A stretch of DNA of 64,000 bases, taken from Nocardiopsis alba DSM 43377. Its GTDB lineage: Bacteria; Actinomycetota; Actinomycetes; Streptosporangiales; Streptosporangiaceae. Both the position numbers and the translations under genes were made by a program. Shown in pieces: positions 42,690 to 51,013 of the stretch. Where the stretch lies: positions 18,952 through 82,951 of the forward strand of contig NZ_ANAC01000026.1 of the NCBI RefSeq assembly GCF_000341225.1. The letters are read 5' to 3'. The first letter of the stretch is position 1, and the number at the start of each line of letters is the position of its first letter. The notes beneath the pieces were generated by a model. The model saw nothing but the letters and a program-made list of their open reading frames with translations. It was not told where the DNA came from and ran no database searches.

Positions 42690-43433
42690 ATGCCTCGTGA
42701 CACCCCAGACGCACCCGCGGAGAACCCGACGCCGACCGGTGAGAGCCGACTGGCGTTGGTCCGCCGCGCTCGGAAGATGTACCGGGAGCTCTCGGAGCTG
42801 TATCCGGACGCCCACGCCGAACTGAACTTCACGACTCCACTGGAGCTGCTGGTCGCGACGATCCTGTCGGCCCAGTGCACCGACAAGAGGGTCAACCAGG
42901 TCACTCCGGCGCTCTTCGCGCGCTACCCCGACGCGGAGGCCTACGCGTCGGCCCGGCGCGAGGAGCTGGAGGAGATGATCCGTCCGACGGGGTTCTTCCG
43001 GGCCAAGACCAACAGCCTGATCGGCCTGGGCCAGGCCTTGTGCGAACACCACGGTGGCGAGGTTCCTGGAAACCTCGCCGACCTGGTCAAACTACCCGGT
43101 GTAGGGCGGAAAACCGCAAACGTATTGCTTGGAAACGCCTTCGATGTGCCGGGGATCACCGTAGATACCCATTTCGGGCGCCTTGTCCGTCGTTTCGGAT
43201 GGACCGATGAAGAGGATCCGGTCAAGGTGGAGCACGCGGTCGGCGAACTCTTCCCGCGTCGGGACTGGACGATGCTCTCCCACCGCGTGGTCTGGCACGG
43301 TCGTCGCGTCTGCCACGCCCGCAGGCCCGCCTGTGGCGCCTGTGTCGTCGCCCGCTGGTGCCCCTCCTTCGGAGAGGGGCCCACGGACCCCGAGGCCGCG
43401 GAGAAACTGCTCCGGATGCGCTCCTTCGCCTGA
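42690..43433 (+). CDS. nth: Endonuclease III
   Basis: A bifunctional DNA glycosylase/AP lyase that removes oxidised pyrimidines in base excision repair. The 247-aa protein has helix-hairpin-helix LPGVGRKTANVLLG with catalytic Lys141, Asp159 in TVDTHFGRL, and a 4Fe-4S cluster at Cys208, 215, 218 and 224. Start ATG 42690 lies 6 nt after TACCCT (42678-42683), consistent with leaderless transcription. The longer open frame upstream is not needed. It is divergent from crp, as in Mycobacterium. Confidence 0.96.
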   Translation: MPRDTPDAPAENPTPTGESRLALVRRARKMYRELSELYPDAHAELNFTTPLELLVATILSAQCTDKRVNQVTPALFARYPDAEAYASARREELEEMIRPTGFFRAKTNSLIGLGQALCEHHGGEVPGNLADLVKLPGVGRKTANVLLGNAFDVPGITVDTHFGRLVRRFGWTDEEDPVKVEHAVGELFPRRDWTMLSHRVVWHGRRVCHARRPACGACVVARWCPSFGEGPTDPEAAEKLLRMRSFA

Positions 43434-43441
43434 CCCCGCCC

Positions 43442-43475
43442 CCCGGGCGATCGTCACCGACGGTGGTCGCCCGGG
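43442..43475 (+). terminator. Terminator after nth
   Basis: CCCGGGCGA/TCGCCCGGG stem with an inner CACCG/CGGTG pair, 9 nt after the nth stop. Confidence 0.75.
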
Positions 43476-43518
43476 CGGGTCCACGGAAGTGGTCGACGGC
43501 GGTTTGTACCCTGAACAC

Positions 43519-43638
43519 GTGAGCGTGCGCACATCGTCCGGGACGGAGGGTCCGGCCGCGTGCCCCGGAGGCCCCGACCCGCACGGTCCGGAACGGGGAT
43601 CCCACCACCGGACGACCGACCGGGAGAGCCCCGGGTGA
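43519..43638 (+). CDS. Possible leaderless 39-aa ORF upstream of the CoA NUDIX gene
   Basis: TACCCT (43507-43512) lies 6 nt before GTG 43519, the same arrangement as nth. The frame runs 39 codons (begins VSVRTSSGTEGPAACPGG) and ends 97 nt before the NUDIX start. The peptide is polar, with no recognised motif. It may be a leader peptide, or the GTG may be fortuitous and the box simply the promoter of the NUDIX-marP unit. The rest of the gap 43434-43735 holds only the nth terminator. Confidence 0.35.
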   Translation: MSVRTSSGTEGPAACPGGPDPHGPERGSHHRTTDRESPG

Positions 43639-43735
43639 AGGGGACCACACGTCCCTCGCCGAGCGCGTCCATCCACGCGACCTCCGCTCACCGGCCACAG
43701 ACGACGGTGCGAGAAACCCGGAACAGGTGCCTCTC

Positions 43736-44389
43736 ATGAACCCCATCCCGCCCTGGCTGTCCACGCTCGCCGATTCCGCGCGGACGATGCCGATCCCCCG
43801 CCCGATGCGACCTCCCGAGCGGGGCGGACGCGAATCGGCGGTCCTCATCCTGTTCGGAGAGACCGATCGAGGGCCCGACCTGCTGCTCATCCAGCGCAAG
43901 GACGGCCTGCGCCGCCACTCGGGCCAGCCGGCCTTCCCCGGTGGGCGCATCGAGCCCACCGACGTCTCCCCCGAGGCCGCCGCCCTGCGCGAGGCCGAGG
44001 AGGAGACCGGCGCGGACCCCGCGGGCATCGACGTGGTCGGCCGCCTGCCCGAGCTCTACCTGAGCTTCAGCGACTTCAGGGTCGCCCCCGTCCTGGGCTG
44101 GTGGCGGGAGCCCTCGGAGGTGCGGGCCGCCGACACCGACGAGGTCGCCGCGGTCTCCCGCGTGCCCATCGCCGAACTCGCCTCCCCGGCCAACCGGGTC
44201 AAGGTGCGCTACGGGGACGGCCGGATGTGGGGGCCGGGGTTCCGGGTCGACGACATGTTGGTGTGGGGCTTCACCGGCAAGATCGTCGATCTGCTCCTCA
44301 CACTCGGAGGGTGGGAACTTCCGTGGCGTGAACGGGGTCTTACGGAAGAGTTCGAAGCCACCCCGCAGGGACTGCGTCCGGTCGGGTAA
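43736..44389 (+). CDS. CoA pyrophosphatase-like NUDIX hydrolase
   Basis: A 217-aa protein whose Nudix box lies in GGRIEPTDVSPEAAALREAEEETG. LLLIQRKDGLRRHSGQPAFPGG just before it is the UPF0035 signature of CoA/acyl-CoA diphosphatases (NudL/YeaB type). It would split CoA to 3'-phosphoadenosine phosphate and phosphopantetheine. ATG 43736 is chosen; GTG 43727 is possible. marP follows 23 nt downstream, matching the Rv3672c-Rv3671c order in Mycobacterium. Confidence 0.9.
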   Translation: MNPIPPWLSTLADSARTMPIPRPMRPPERGGRESAVLILFGETDRGPDLLLIQRKDGLRRHSGQPAFPGGRIEPTDVSPEAAALREAEEETGADPAGIDVVGRLPELYLSFSDFRVAPVLGWWREPSEVRAADTDEVAAVSRVPIAELASPANRVKVRYGDGRMWGPGFRVDDMLVWGFTGKIVDLLLTLGGWELPWRERGLTEEFEATPQGLRPVG

Positions 44390-44412
44390 CCGCTCACTAT
44401 TGGAGGGCAACC

Positions 44413-45591
44413 GTGCTCGACGCGGTTCTGGTCATCCTGTTGCTGCTCTTCGCGGTGACCGGCTACCGGCAGGGTTTCATCGTCGGCGTGTTCAGCTTCG
44501 TCGGCTTCGTCGGCGGAGGCGTGATCGCCGCGCTGACCGCCCCCGATCACATCCAGAACTGGATCGAGGACCCCGGGCGGCGGGCGCTGCTGGCGATCGC
44601 GGTCGTCTTCCTCGCCGCCGCGCTCGGCCAGTTCCTCACCTCCTATCTGGGCACACTGGTGCGCAACAGGGTCACCTGGGATTCGGCCCGGGTCCTGGAC
44701 GCGTTGGGCGGCGCCGTGGTCAGTGGCGTCTCGGTCCTGCTCGTGGCCTGGTTCATAGGGAGCACGGTCGCCAACTCCGCGCTCCCCTACGTGTCACAGC
44801 AGGTCAAGGACTCGCGCATCCTCCACTCGGTGGACGCGCTGATGCCCGACGCCGCCCACCAGGGCTTCTCCACCTTCCGACGGATCGTGGACCAGAGCGC
44901 CTTCCCCCAGGTCTTCAGCGGCCTGGGCACCGGCGACCTCGCGGAGGTCGAGCCGCCGGACCCGGACGTGCTCACCACCCCCGAGCTCATCGAGTCCAGC
45001 CGCAGCGTGGTCAAGGTCCTGGGCACCGCGCCCTCCTGCCAGAGGCGGGTCGAGGGCACCGGATTCGTGTACGGCGAGAACCGCATCATGACCAACGCCC
45101 ACGTGGTCGCCGGGGTCACCGACGACCTGCGCGTGGTCACCAGGGACGGGCACCAGCTCCCGGCCACGCTGGTGCTGTTCGACGCCCAGCAGGACCTGGC
45201 CGTGCTGGACGTCCCCGGCCTGGACCTGCCCGCCCTGGAGTTCGACGGCGACGCGGAGCAGGGGGACGACGCGGTCGTCGCCGGCTTCCCGCGCAACAGC
45301 GGCTTCACCGCGGTCCCCGCCCGGATCCGGGCCCGCCAGACGGCGCAGGGGTCGGACTTCTACCACTCCCAGCAGGTCAGCCGGGAGATCTACCAGGTCC
45401 GCGCCGTGGTGCGCCCCGGTAACTCCGGCGGTCCCCTGCTCGCACCCGACGGAACCGTCTACGGGGTGGTCTTCGCCGCCGCCACGAACGAGGACGAGAC
45501 CGGTTACGTCCTGACCGCGGACGAGGTCGCCGAGAACGCCGAGAAGGGGCTGACGGCCACCGAGGAGGTCTCCTCCCAGACCTGCGACTGA
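44413..45591 (+). CDS. marP: MarP-type membrane serine protease (CvpA-like TM domain plus trypsin fold)
   Basis: A 392-aa protein with four TM segments of the CvpA/colicin V production type (residues 1-125) and a periplasmic chymotrypsin-like domain. The triad is His230 (TNAHVV), Asp261 (QQDLAVLD) and Ser338 (RPGNSGGPL). Cys209 and Cys391 match the disulfide that stabilises mycobacterial MarP, a protease needed for acid and oxidative stress resistance. GTG 44413 has GGAGGG 5 nt upstream. It is probably co-transcribed with the NUDIX gene. Confidence 0.94.
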   Translation: MLDAVLVILLLLFAVTGYRQGFIVGVFSFVGFVGGGVIAALTAPDHIQNWIEDPGRRALLAIAVVFLAAALGQFLTSYLGTLVRNRVTWDSARVLDALGGAVVSGVSVLLVAWFIGSTVANSALPYVSQQVKDSRILHSVDALMPDAAHQGFSTFRRIVDQSAFPQVFSGLGTGDLAEVEPPDPDVLTTPELIESSRSVVKVLGTAPSCQRRVEGTGFVYGENRIMTNAHVVAGVTDDLRVVTRDGHQLPATLVLFDAQQDLAVLDVPGLDLPALEFDGDAEQGDDAVVAGFPRNSGFTAVPARIRARQTAQGSDFYHSQQVSREIYQVRAVVRPGNSGGPLLAPDGTVYGVVFAAATNEDETGYVLTADEVAENAEKGLTATEEVSSQTCD

Positions 45592-45631
45592 TCGTGCCCC
45601 GGGAGGCGCCACGGCGCCGTCCCGGGCCGGC

Positions 45632-45677
45632 CACGACGAAGGGGCGCCTCCCCGGTGGGGGACGCCCCTTCGTCGTG
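45632..45677. terminator. Bidirectional terminator
   Basis: Perfect 15-bp outer stem CACGACGAAGGGGCG/CGCCCCTTCGTCGTG plus an inner CTCCCC/GGGGGA arm, between convergent marP and the anti-sigma gene. Confidence 0.85.
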
Positions 45678-45715
45678 TTCGTCGTTCGCGGGCCGTCGAT
45701 CGACGGCCGGACGGG

Positions 45716-46258
45716 TCAGTTCGGCTCGCCGCTTCGCGGGTCGTCGCCGGTGAGCGGCCAGCTCATCCGAACGACCGTGCCCGTGTCACGGGGATCGATG
45801 CTCACCTCGTCCGCCAGACCGGTGATCACCGCCAGGCCGAGGCCGGGGGAGAAACCGGAGATACCGCCGGGAGGGGTGTCGTCTCCGTCGAGGAAGAGTC
45901 CGTCGAGCAGGGGTTCGAGCGGGTTCGCGGTCTCCTCGGCGTCCTTGGAGGGGGCCTGGTCGGAGACCACGACCTCGAAACGCCGAGGGGCGCTCCCGTT
46001 ACCGCTCGGGATCTCGGCGCGGGGGTCCGCCACCGGATCGGGTCCGCCACCGTCGATCAGCTGGAGCAGGATCGGCTGCTCCGGGCAGTGCAGCTTGTGC
46101 GCCGCGACAGCCCGGGAACAGGCCTCACCGACCGCCAGCCTGATCTCGTCGATCGCGGAGGCGGCGACACCCGCCCGACGTGCCACGGTCGCGGCCATGA
46201 GCCGAGCCGTGCGCACGTGGGCGGGAAGCGCGCTGATCGTGAGCGTGATGGTCGCCAT
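45716..46258 (-). CDS. Anti-sigma factor-like ATP-binding protein (RsbW/SpoIIAB fold), BldG partner
   Basis: A 180-aa GHKL-type ATPase. The N box is in IDEIRLAVGEACSRAVAA, where Glu and an expected Asn (here Arg-Ala) coordinate Mg-ATP, and the G2-like turn is in SGFSPGLGLAVITGLADEV. An acidic, Pro-rich insert (about 85-125) lengthens the domain. It lies 13 nt downstream of bldG, as does SCO3548 (ApgA) in Streptomyces, whose product binds BldG. The N box substitution is worth noting: the protein may bind BldG without strong kinase activity. Confidence 0.87.
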   Translation of the reverse strand: MATITLTISALPAHVRTARLMAATVARRAGVAASAIDEIRLAVGEACSRAVAAHKLHCPEQPILLQLIDGGGPDPVADPRAEIPSGNGSAPRRFEVVVSDQAPSKDAEETANPLEPLLDGLFLDGDDTPPGGISGFSPGLGLAVITGLADEVSIDPRDTGTVVRMSWPLTGDDPRSGEPN

Positions 46259-46271
46259 CGCTCGCTCTGGG

Positions 46272-46619
46272 CTACTTCGAGGAGCGCTTGTCGATGGCTT
46301 CCTGCACCGTTTCGTGGATGCCGAACACCTTGGTCAGACCGGTGATCCGGAAGATCTTCAGGATCCGCTCCTGGGTGCAGACCAGGTCCAGCGTCCCGTC
46401 GTGCGCGCGGACGCGCTTCAACCCGCCCACGAGCACACCGAGACCCGTCGAGTCCAGGAATTCCACCTTCTCCATGTTGACCACGAGGTGGAAGTTGCCC
46501 TTGTTGACGAGGTCGATCAGCAGCTCACGGAGCCGGGGCGCGGTATAGACATCGATCTCACCCTCAACGACGACGATCTCGGTGTCGCCCTCGGTGTAAT
46601 GATCAAGCTTCAAGTCCAC
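46272..46619 (-). CDS. bldG: Anti-anti-sigma factor BldG
   Basis: A 115-aa STAS-domain protein almost superimposable on Streptomyces BldG, a regulator of morphological differentiation and antibiotic production. The key motif is KVEFLDSTGLGVLVGGLKRV, where Ser57 is the phosphorylation site, and LKIFRITGLTKVFGIHETV is the conserved C-terminal helix. Phosphorylation by a partner kinase would release or sequester anti-sigma factors. GTG 46619 has GGAGG 4 nt upstream. It is divergent from the helicase gene, as in Streptomyces. Confidence 0.96.
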   Translation of the reverse strand: MDLKLDHYTEGDTEIVVVEGEIDVYTAPRLRELLIDLVNKGNFHLVVNMEKVEFLDSTGLGVLVGGLKRVRAHDGTLDLVCTQERILKIFRITGLTKVFGIHETVQEAIDKRSSK

Positions 46620-46851
46620 TAGTCCTCCAGCGCCGAACCGCGAAATTACGCGAATGGTCTCTGCCGGGCGTTACCCCACCAGCACGCATTCAACCACGGG
46701 TGCGGTGAGTGTCTTCCCGCCATGAACGGAAAGCGACGACCCCGCGCAACTCTTCCCCCGGATGTCACACTGAAACCGATGTCCATCGATGCCCGGGGCG
46801 TGTTCCCAGGGTCCCGAGCTCGGTGAACGTGTCCAGTGAAGAGGGGTCTCG

Positions 46852-49152
46852 ATGAGGCGATCGGAGCCCGTGCTCCCCGGTGTATGGCGTGATGACACAC
46901 GGTACCCGCAGGTCACCCATATCGAGCATGTGACCCGGAACGAGGGAGAGAGCGGGGACTGGCCGACGTGGACCGCCCCCCGCCTGGTCGCGCGACTGGC
47001 CGAACGGGGGATCACGAAACCGTGGTCCCACCAGGCGGCAGCCGCCGATCTCGCACGTTCGGGCCGCGATGTGATCATAGCCACGGGCACCGCCTCGGGG
47101 AAGTCGCTCGCCTTCCTCCTACCCGCCGTGGACGCGATCGACGCGGGAGGAACGGTGCTCTATCTCTCGCCGACCAAGGCGCTCGCCCAAGACCAACTCC
47201 GGTGGATTACGGACCTGGGACTTTCGGGCATGAGGGCGGCCGTCTATGACGGTGACACCTCTCGTGAGGAGCGCTCCTGGGTCCGTGAACACGCGAACTA
47301 CGTCCTCACCAATCCGGACATGTTGCACCACGGGATGCTTCCCGGACACCCCGCCTGGACCCGCTTCCTCCGTCGGCTCCGCTACGTGGTGATCGACGAG
47401 GCGCATCGGTACCGAGGGGTGTTCGGGTCGCACGTCTCCCAGATCCTGCGGCGTCTACGCAGGCTGTGCGCCCGCCACCGGTCCGAACCGGTGTTCGTGC
47501 TGGCCTCGGCCACGTCGGGGTCGCCCGCCGAGAGCGCCGGCCGGCTGACCGGGGTGCCGGTCGTCGCGGTGAGCGAGGACGGATCGCCCCGGCCGGGGAT
47601 GTCCGTGGCCCTCGTGGAGCCGGAGCTGACCGACATGACCGGCGAACAGGGGGCGCCCATTCGACGTACCGCGCCCTCTCAGGCCGCGGAGATGCTGGCC
47701 GACCTGGTCGTCGAGGGGGTGCGCACCCTCGTGTTCGTACGCTCCCGTCAGGGCGCGGAGGTCGTCGCGTTGAACACGCAACGCCTACTGGCCGAGCGGG
47801 GCGAGAAGGATCTGGTCGACCGTGTGGCGGCCTACCGGGGCGGTTACCTCGCGGGCGATCGGAGGGCCCTGGAGGAGGCGCTCCGCACGGGCGAGCTCCT
47901 GGGGCTGGCCAGCACCAACGCCCTGGAACTGGGCGTGGACATCAGCGGTCTGGACGCGGTGCTCATCGCCGGATGGCCCGGCACGCTGGCCTCGCTGTGG
48001 CAACAGGCGGGGCGAGCGGGACGACGGGGCGGCGACGCCCTGGCCGTGTTCATCGCCCGGGACGACCCCCTCGACACCTACCTGGCGCATCACCCCGAGG
48101 CCATTTTCGGACGCTCGGTCGAGGCCACCGTCCTGGATCCGGAAAACCCCCATATTCTGGGTCCTCACCTCTGTGCGGCCGCTCAGGAGCTGCCGATCAC
48201 CCATGAGGATTTCTCCCTCTTCGGTGGGACGACCGGTGAGAGACTCGACGATCTCGTGGCCGGGGGACTGCTCAGGAAGCGGCCCCGGGGCTGGTTCTGG
48301 ACCAGCAACGAAAGGGCTAGTGACCTCGCCGATATCCGAGGTTCGGGTGGTGCGCCGGTACAGATCGTCGACACGGGCAGCGGACAACTGCTGGGCGAGA
48401 TCGACGAGGCGGCCGCGCACGGCACCGTCCACCCCGGAGCCGTCTACCTCCACCAGGGGGTGACCCACCTGGTCGACGAACTCGACCTGACGGAGGGCGT
48501 CGCCCTGGTACACGAGGCCGAACCCCCCTACAGCACCTGGGCCAGGGACACCACGGACATCACCATCCGCTCCGAACTGCGCGGTGAGAGCTGGCCGAGC
48601 GGGGCCACCGTGCACTTCGGAGAGGTCGAGGTCGTCCGCCGGGTGGTGGGCTATCTCAAGCGCGACGTGCGCACCGGCGCCGTCCTCGGCGAGCAGCCCC
48701 TCGACATGCCGGAACGCACCCTCCAGACCCGCGCGGTCTGGTGGACCCTCGACCAGGACGCCGAGAACCGGCTTCGAGGGCGGGACGTGGGCCTGCTCGG
48801 AGCGGCGCACGCCGCCGAACACGCCTCGATCGGGCTGCTGCCGCTACTGGCCACCTGCGACCGGTGGGACATCGGAGGGGTCTCGACCTCGCTGCACGCC
48901 GACACCGGAAGACCGACGGTGTTCGTCTACGACGGATACGAGGGCGGGGCCGGGTTCGCCGAGCGCGGATACGCGGCCGCCCACGAATGGTTGACGGCCA
49001 CCCGGGCGGTGATCGCCGACTGCGAGTGCGATCAAGGCTGTCCTTCCTGTGTCCAGTCGCCCAAGTGCGGCAACGGGAACGAGCCGCTGAGCAAGTCCGG
49101 TGCCCTGCGCCTTCTCGACGAGGTGCTGGGGGAGGTGGCCACCGACCCCTGA
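46852..49152 (+). CDS. DEAD/DEAH-box helicase with C-terminal DUF1998 zinc region
   Basis: A 766-aa superfamily 2 helicase (Rv3649/SCO3550-like, Hrq1/MrfA relatives). Walker A is GTASGKS at 79-85, DEAH at 182-185, motif III ASATSG, and motif VI QQAGRAGRRG. The C-terminal domain carries four Cys in CECDQGCPSCVQSPKCGNG, the DUF1998 metal site. MrfA of this family repairs mitomycin-C damage, so DNA repair is likely. ATG 46852 follows GAGGGG by 5 nt. Confidence 0.94.
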   Translation: MRRSEPVLPGVWRDDTRYPQVTHIEHVTRNEGESGDWPTWTAPRLVARLAERGITKPWSHQAAAADLARSGRDVIIATGTASGKSLAFLLPAVDAIDAGGTVLYLSPTKALAQDQLRWITDLGLSGMRAAVYDGDTSREERSWVREHANYVLTNPDMLHHGMLPGHPAWTRFLRRLRYVVIDEAHRYRGVFGSHVSQILRRLRRLCARHRSEPVFVLASATSGSPAESAGRLTGVPVVAVSEDGSPRPGMSVALVEPELTDMTGEQGAPIRRTAPSQAAEMLADLVVEGVRTLVFVRSRQGAEVVALNTQRLLAERGEKDLVDRVAAYRGGYLAGDRRALEEALRTGELLGLASTNALELGVDISGLDAVLIAGWPGTLASLWQQAGRAGRRGGDALAVFIARDDPLDTYLAHHPEAIFGRSVEATVLDPENPHILGPHLCAAAQELPITHEDFSLFGGTTGERLDDLVAGGLLRKRPRGWFWTSNERASDLADIRGSGGAPVQIVDTGSGQLLGEIDEAAAHGTVHPGAVYLHQGVTHLVDELDLTEGVALVHEAEPPYSTWARDTTDITIRSELRGESWPSGATVHFGEVEVVRRVVGYLKRDVRTGAVLGEQPLDMPERTLQTRAVWWTLDQDAENRLRGRDVGLLGAAHAAEHASIGLLPLLATCDRWDIGGVSTSLHADTGRPTVFVYDGYEGGAGFAERGYAAAHEWLTATRAVIADCECDQGCPSCVQSPKCGNGNEPLSKSGALRLLDEVLGEVATDP

Positions 49153-49217
49153 GCGAACGTTCCGCGGTGTCCGGTGGGGCTCGGGCGGAACGGGGGGTGT
49201 GGCGGTTCGGGGTGGGT

Positions 49218-49238
49218 TGTCCACAGGCTGTGGATCGC
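49218..49238. promoter_or_regulatory. Inverted pair of DnaA-type boxes
   Basis: TTGTCCACA (49218-49226, exact) faces TGTGGATCG (49230-49238, two mismatches) with 3 nt between them, upstream of the Tad pilin genes. Confidence 0.5.
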
Positions 49239-49316
49239 CACTTCCCCGACGCCCCCCGACCGACCAACCTGGAAGTACCGGGGTGGCGACCACACCCCCG
49301 TGACCAGGGAGGTCCC

Positions 49317-49505
49317 GTGTTCCCCTATCAGTGCTCGAACGACCGCACGCCCCCCGACGACCGGGGGATGACGACCGCGGAGTACGCCATGTGCACCGTC
49401 GCCGCGGTCGCGCTCGCCGGAATCCTCTACCTCATCGTCACCGGAGATCCCGTCCAGTCCGCCCTCACCTCGACCATCGTCGATGCGCTCGGCTCCGACC
49501 GCTGA
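49317..49505 (+). CDS. Flp-type pilin / DUF4244 small protein
   Basis: A 62-aa protein with a class III (type IV prepilin-like) leader: DDRG before MTTAEYAM, with Glu at +5, then a hydrophobic segment (VAAVALAGILYLIV). This is the expected subunit for the Tad/Flp machinery encoded downstream on the other strand. A prepilin peptidase (TadV) would be required and is not in the window. GTG 49317 has AGGGAGG 4 nt upstream. The next gene overlaps its 3' end. Confidence 0.85.
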   Translation: MFPYQCSNDRTPPDDRGMTTAEYAMCTVAAVALAGILYLIVTGDPVQSALTSTIVDALGSDR

Positions 49506-49839
49506 GCGCGGCTCCGTCACCATGGAGACGGCCATGGTGCTCCCCGCGCTCCTGGTGGTGTTGACGATCGGACTCGGTGGGGTCGGGGCGGCGAACGCCC
49601 AACTCTCCTGTGCCGACGCCGCCCGGATCGGCGCCCGTGCGCTGGCCCGGGGTGAGACACCGGAAAGGGCCCGTTCCCTGGCGGAGGAGGCCGCCCCCGC
49701 CGGAGCACGGGTCGATCTCACCACCGAGTCGAGCACCGCCCTGGTCTCCGTGTCGGCCGCGTTCCGACTCGGCCCGGAATGGGCACCGTCCGTCGAGGTG
49801 GCCGGGGACGCCTCGGTCCCGTTGGAACCCGGCCTGTGA
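49483..49839 (+). CDS. TadE-like pseudopilin
   Basis: A 118-aa TadE-family protein. The prepilin-like cleavage region is ERG-SVTMETAMVLPALL, with Glu near +5 and a long hydrophobic helix (VVLTIGLGGVGAANAQ). The outer part contains one Cys (LSCADAARI). ATG 49483 overlaps the pilin gene by 23 nt and has no good ribosome binding site, so it probably depends on coupled translation. ATG 49522 would remove the processing site and is therefore unlikely. Minor pilin role inferred. Confidence 0.85.
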   Translation: MRSAPTAERGSVTMETAMVLPALLVVLTIGLGGVGAANAQLSCADAARIGARALARGETPERARSLAEEAAPAGARVDLTTESSTALVSVSAAFRLGPEWAPSVEVAGDASVPLEPGL

Positions 49840-49850
49840 GGGGCGACGAC

Positions 49851-50237
49851 ATGGGATCCGCCGCCGTCTGGTGGGTCTCCTGCTGTCTGGTGTCGTGGTT
49901 CCTGGTCCACACCGTGCTCACCATCGCCGCGGCCCGCCTGGAACGCGACCGCGCCGGTACCGCCGCCGACCTCGCGGCGTTGTCGGCGGCGGCCCGGGCC
50001 CACCGGGGAACGGAGGCGGCCTGCGCGGTCGCTCGGGAGACCGCACGGGCCAACGGAGCCGATCTCGACGAGTGCGCCGTCGACGTCCACACCGTCACCG
50101 TGACGGTCGCGCTCTCCTCGACCGTCCTGCCCCGGACGGTCCGGGCCCGTTCCCGTGCCGGCCCGGCCCACCTTCTCGAAGCGGAGCCGGAGGGGACGGC
50201 ACCCTCTCCCGGGGTTCCTCCCTCTCCGTCCTCCTGA
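49851..50237 (+). CDS. TadE/TadG-like protein (Rv3654c family)
   Basis: A 128-aa protein with an N-terminal hydrophobic helix (WWVSCCLVSWFLVHTVLTIA) and a helical alanine-rich outer region (RAGTAADLAALSAAARAHRG). It matches the small helicase/Tad-neighbourhood family that includes Rv3654c. The AADLAALSAA pattern is also the TadG signature. ATG 49851 is chosen because AGGGG lies about 7 nt upstream; GTG 49836 would overlap the tadE stop. It is the last plus-strand pilus gene and converges on tadC. Function in pilus assembly is inferred from context. Confidence 0.8.
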   Translation: MGSAAVWWVSCCLVSWFLVHTVLTIAAARLERDRAGTAADLAALSAAARAHRGTEAACAVARETARANGADLDECAVDVHTVTVTVALSSTVLPRTVRARSRAGPAHLLEAEPEGTAPSPGVPPSPSS

Positions 50238-50273
50238 CGGGCCCGGACCGTGGCTTCGTGCGGGCACCCCTCC

Positions 50274-50975
50274 TCAGTGGGCCAGAGCGGCGTCGAGCAG
50301 ACCGGCGGCCATCGGAACCAGGCCGATGAGGATGAAGGCCGGCAGGAAACATGTCCCCAGAGGGGCGATCACCAGTACACCCAGGCGTTCGATCCGTTCC
50401 ATCGACCGGGCTCGAGACGCTCTCCTCAGATCCGCGGCGTGCCGGTCGAGGAGATCGGCCACCGGAGCCCCGGTCTCGGAGGCCCGGGCCAGATCGCGCC
50501 CCACCGCGAGCAGGGGAGCGGGCAGGGCGGAACGTCGCCAGGCCTCGGCGGGTTCCGCTCCCAGCCGCAGACGTTCGGCGACGGCGGCCAGCTCCGCTCC
50601 GGACGTGCCGGTGGCGGCCCTGGAGACAGCGGTCAGACAGGCCGGAAGGGTGGCGCCGGCCCGGATCCCCGAGGCGATCAGACCGATCAGTATCGGGAGG
50701 TCGGTGTCGACCGGAAGCCGCTCCGGCGAGGAACGCCCCCTTCTCCGCCACCACACGGCGGCGGCCCCGGCGAAGACGAGGGGTCCGGCGAGCGGACCGA
50801 ACAGCACGGTCGCCACCGTGACCGCTCCCGCCGCGATCGTCACCGGAACCCACCATGTCGGTGGGCGCCGGCGGGGGAGCCGCGGGGGACGAGCCGGGCC
50901 GGAGCCACGTCCGGGGCCCGAGGCCACCGTCACGGCGGCAACCGCGCAGAGCACGGTCGTCACCTCGAAGAACAT
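50274..50975 (-). CDS. tadC: Type II secretion F-domain protein TadC
   Basis: A 233-aa inner-membrane platform protein of the Tad pilus. The T2SF domain covers about residues 85-200 (LPILIGLIASGIRAGATLPA, ARASETGAPVADLLDRHAAD). Flanking TM pairs (TIAAGAVTVATVLFGPLAGP, LGVLVIAPLGTCFLPAFILI) anchor it. It pairs with TadB to convert ATP hydrolysis by TadA into pilin extrusion. ATG 50975 has GGGG 7 nt upstream. It is the last gene of the minus-strand operon. Confidence 0.88.
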   Translation of the reverse strand: MFFEVTTVLCAVAAVTVASGPGRGSGPARPPRLPRRRPPTWWVPVTIAAGAVTVATVLFGPLAGPLVFAGAAAVWWRRRGRSSPERLPVDTDLPILIGLIASGIRAGATLPACLTAVSRAATGTSGAELAAVAERLRLGAEPAEAWRRSALPAPLLAVGRDLARASETGAPVADLLDRHAADLRRASRARSMERIERLGVLVIAPLGTCFLPAFILIGLVPMAAGLLDAALAH

Positions 50976-51013
50976 CCCTCATCCCCTTTCGGTCGCGCGA
51001 ATCGAGGCACGGA

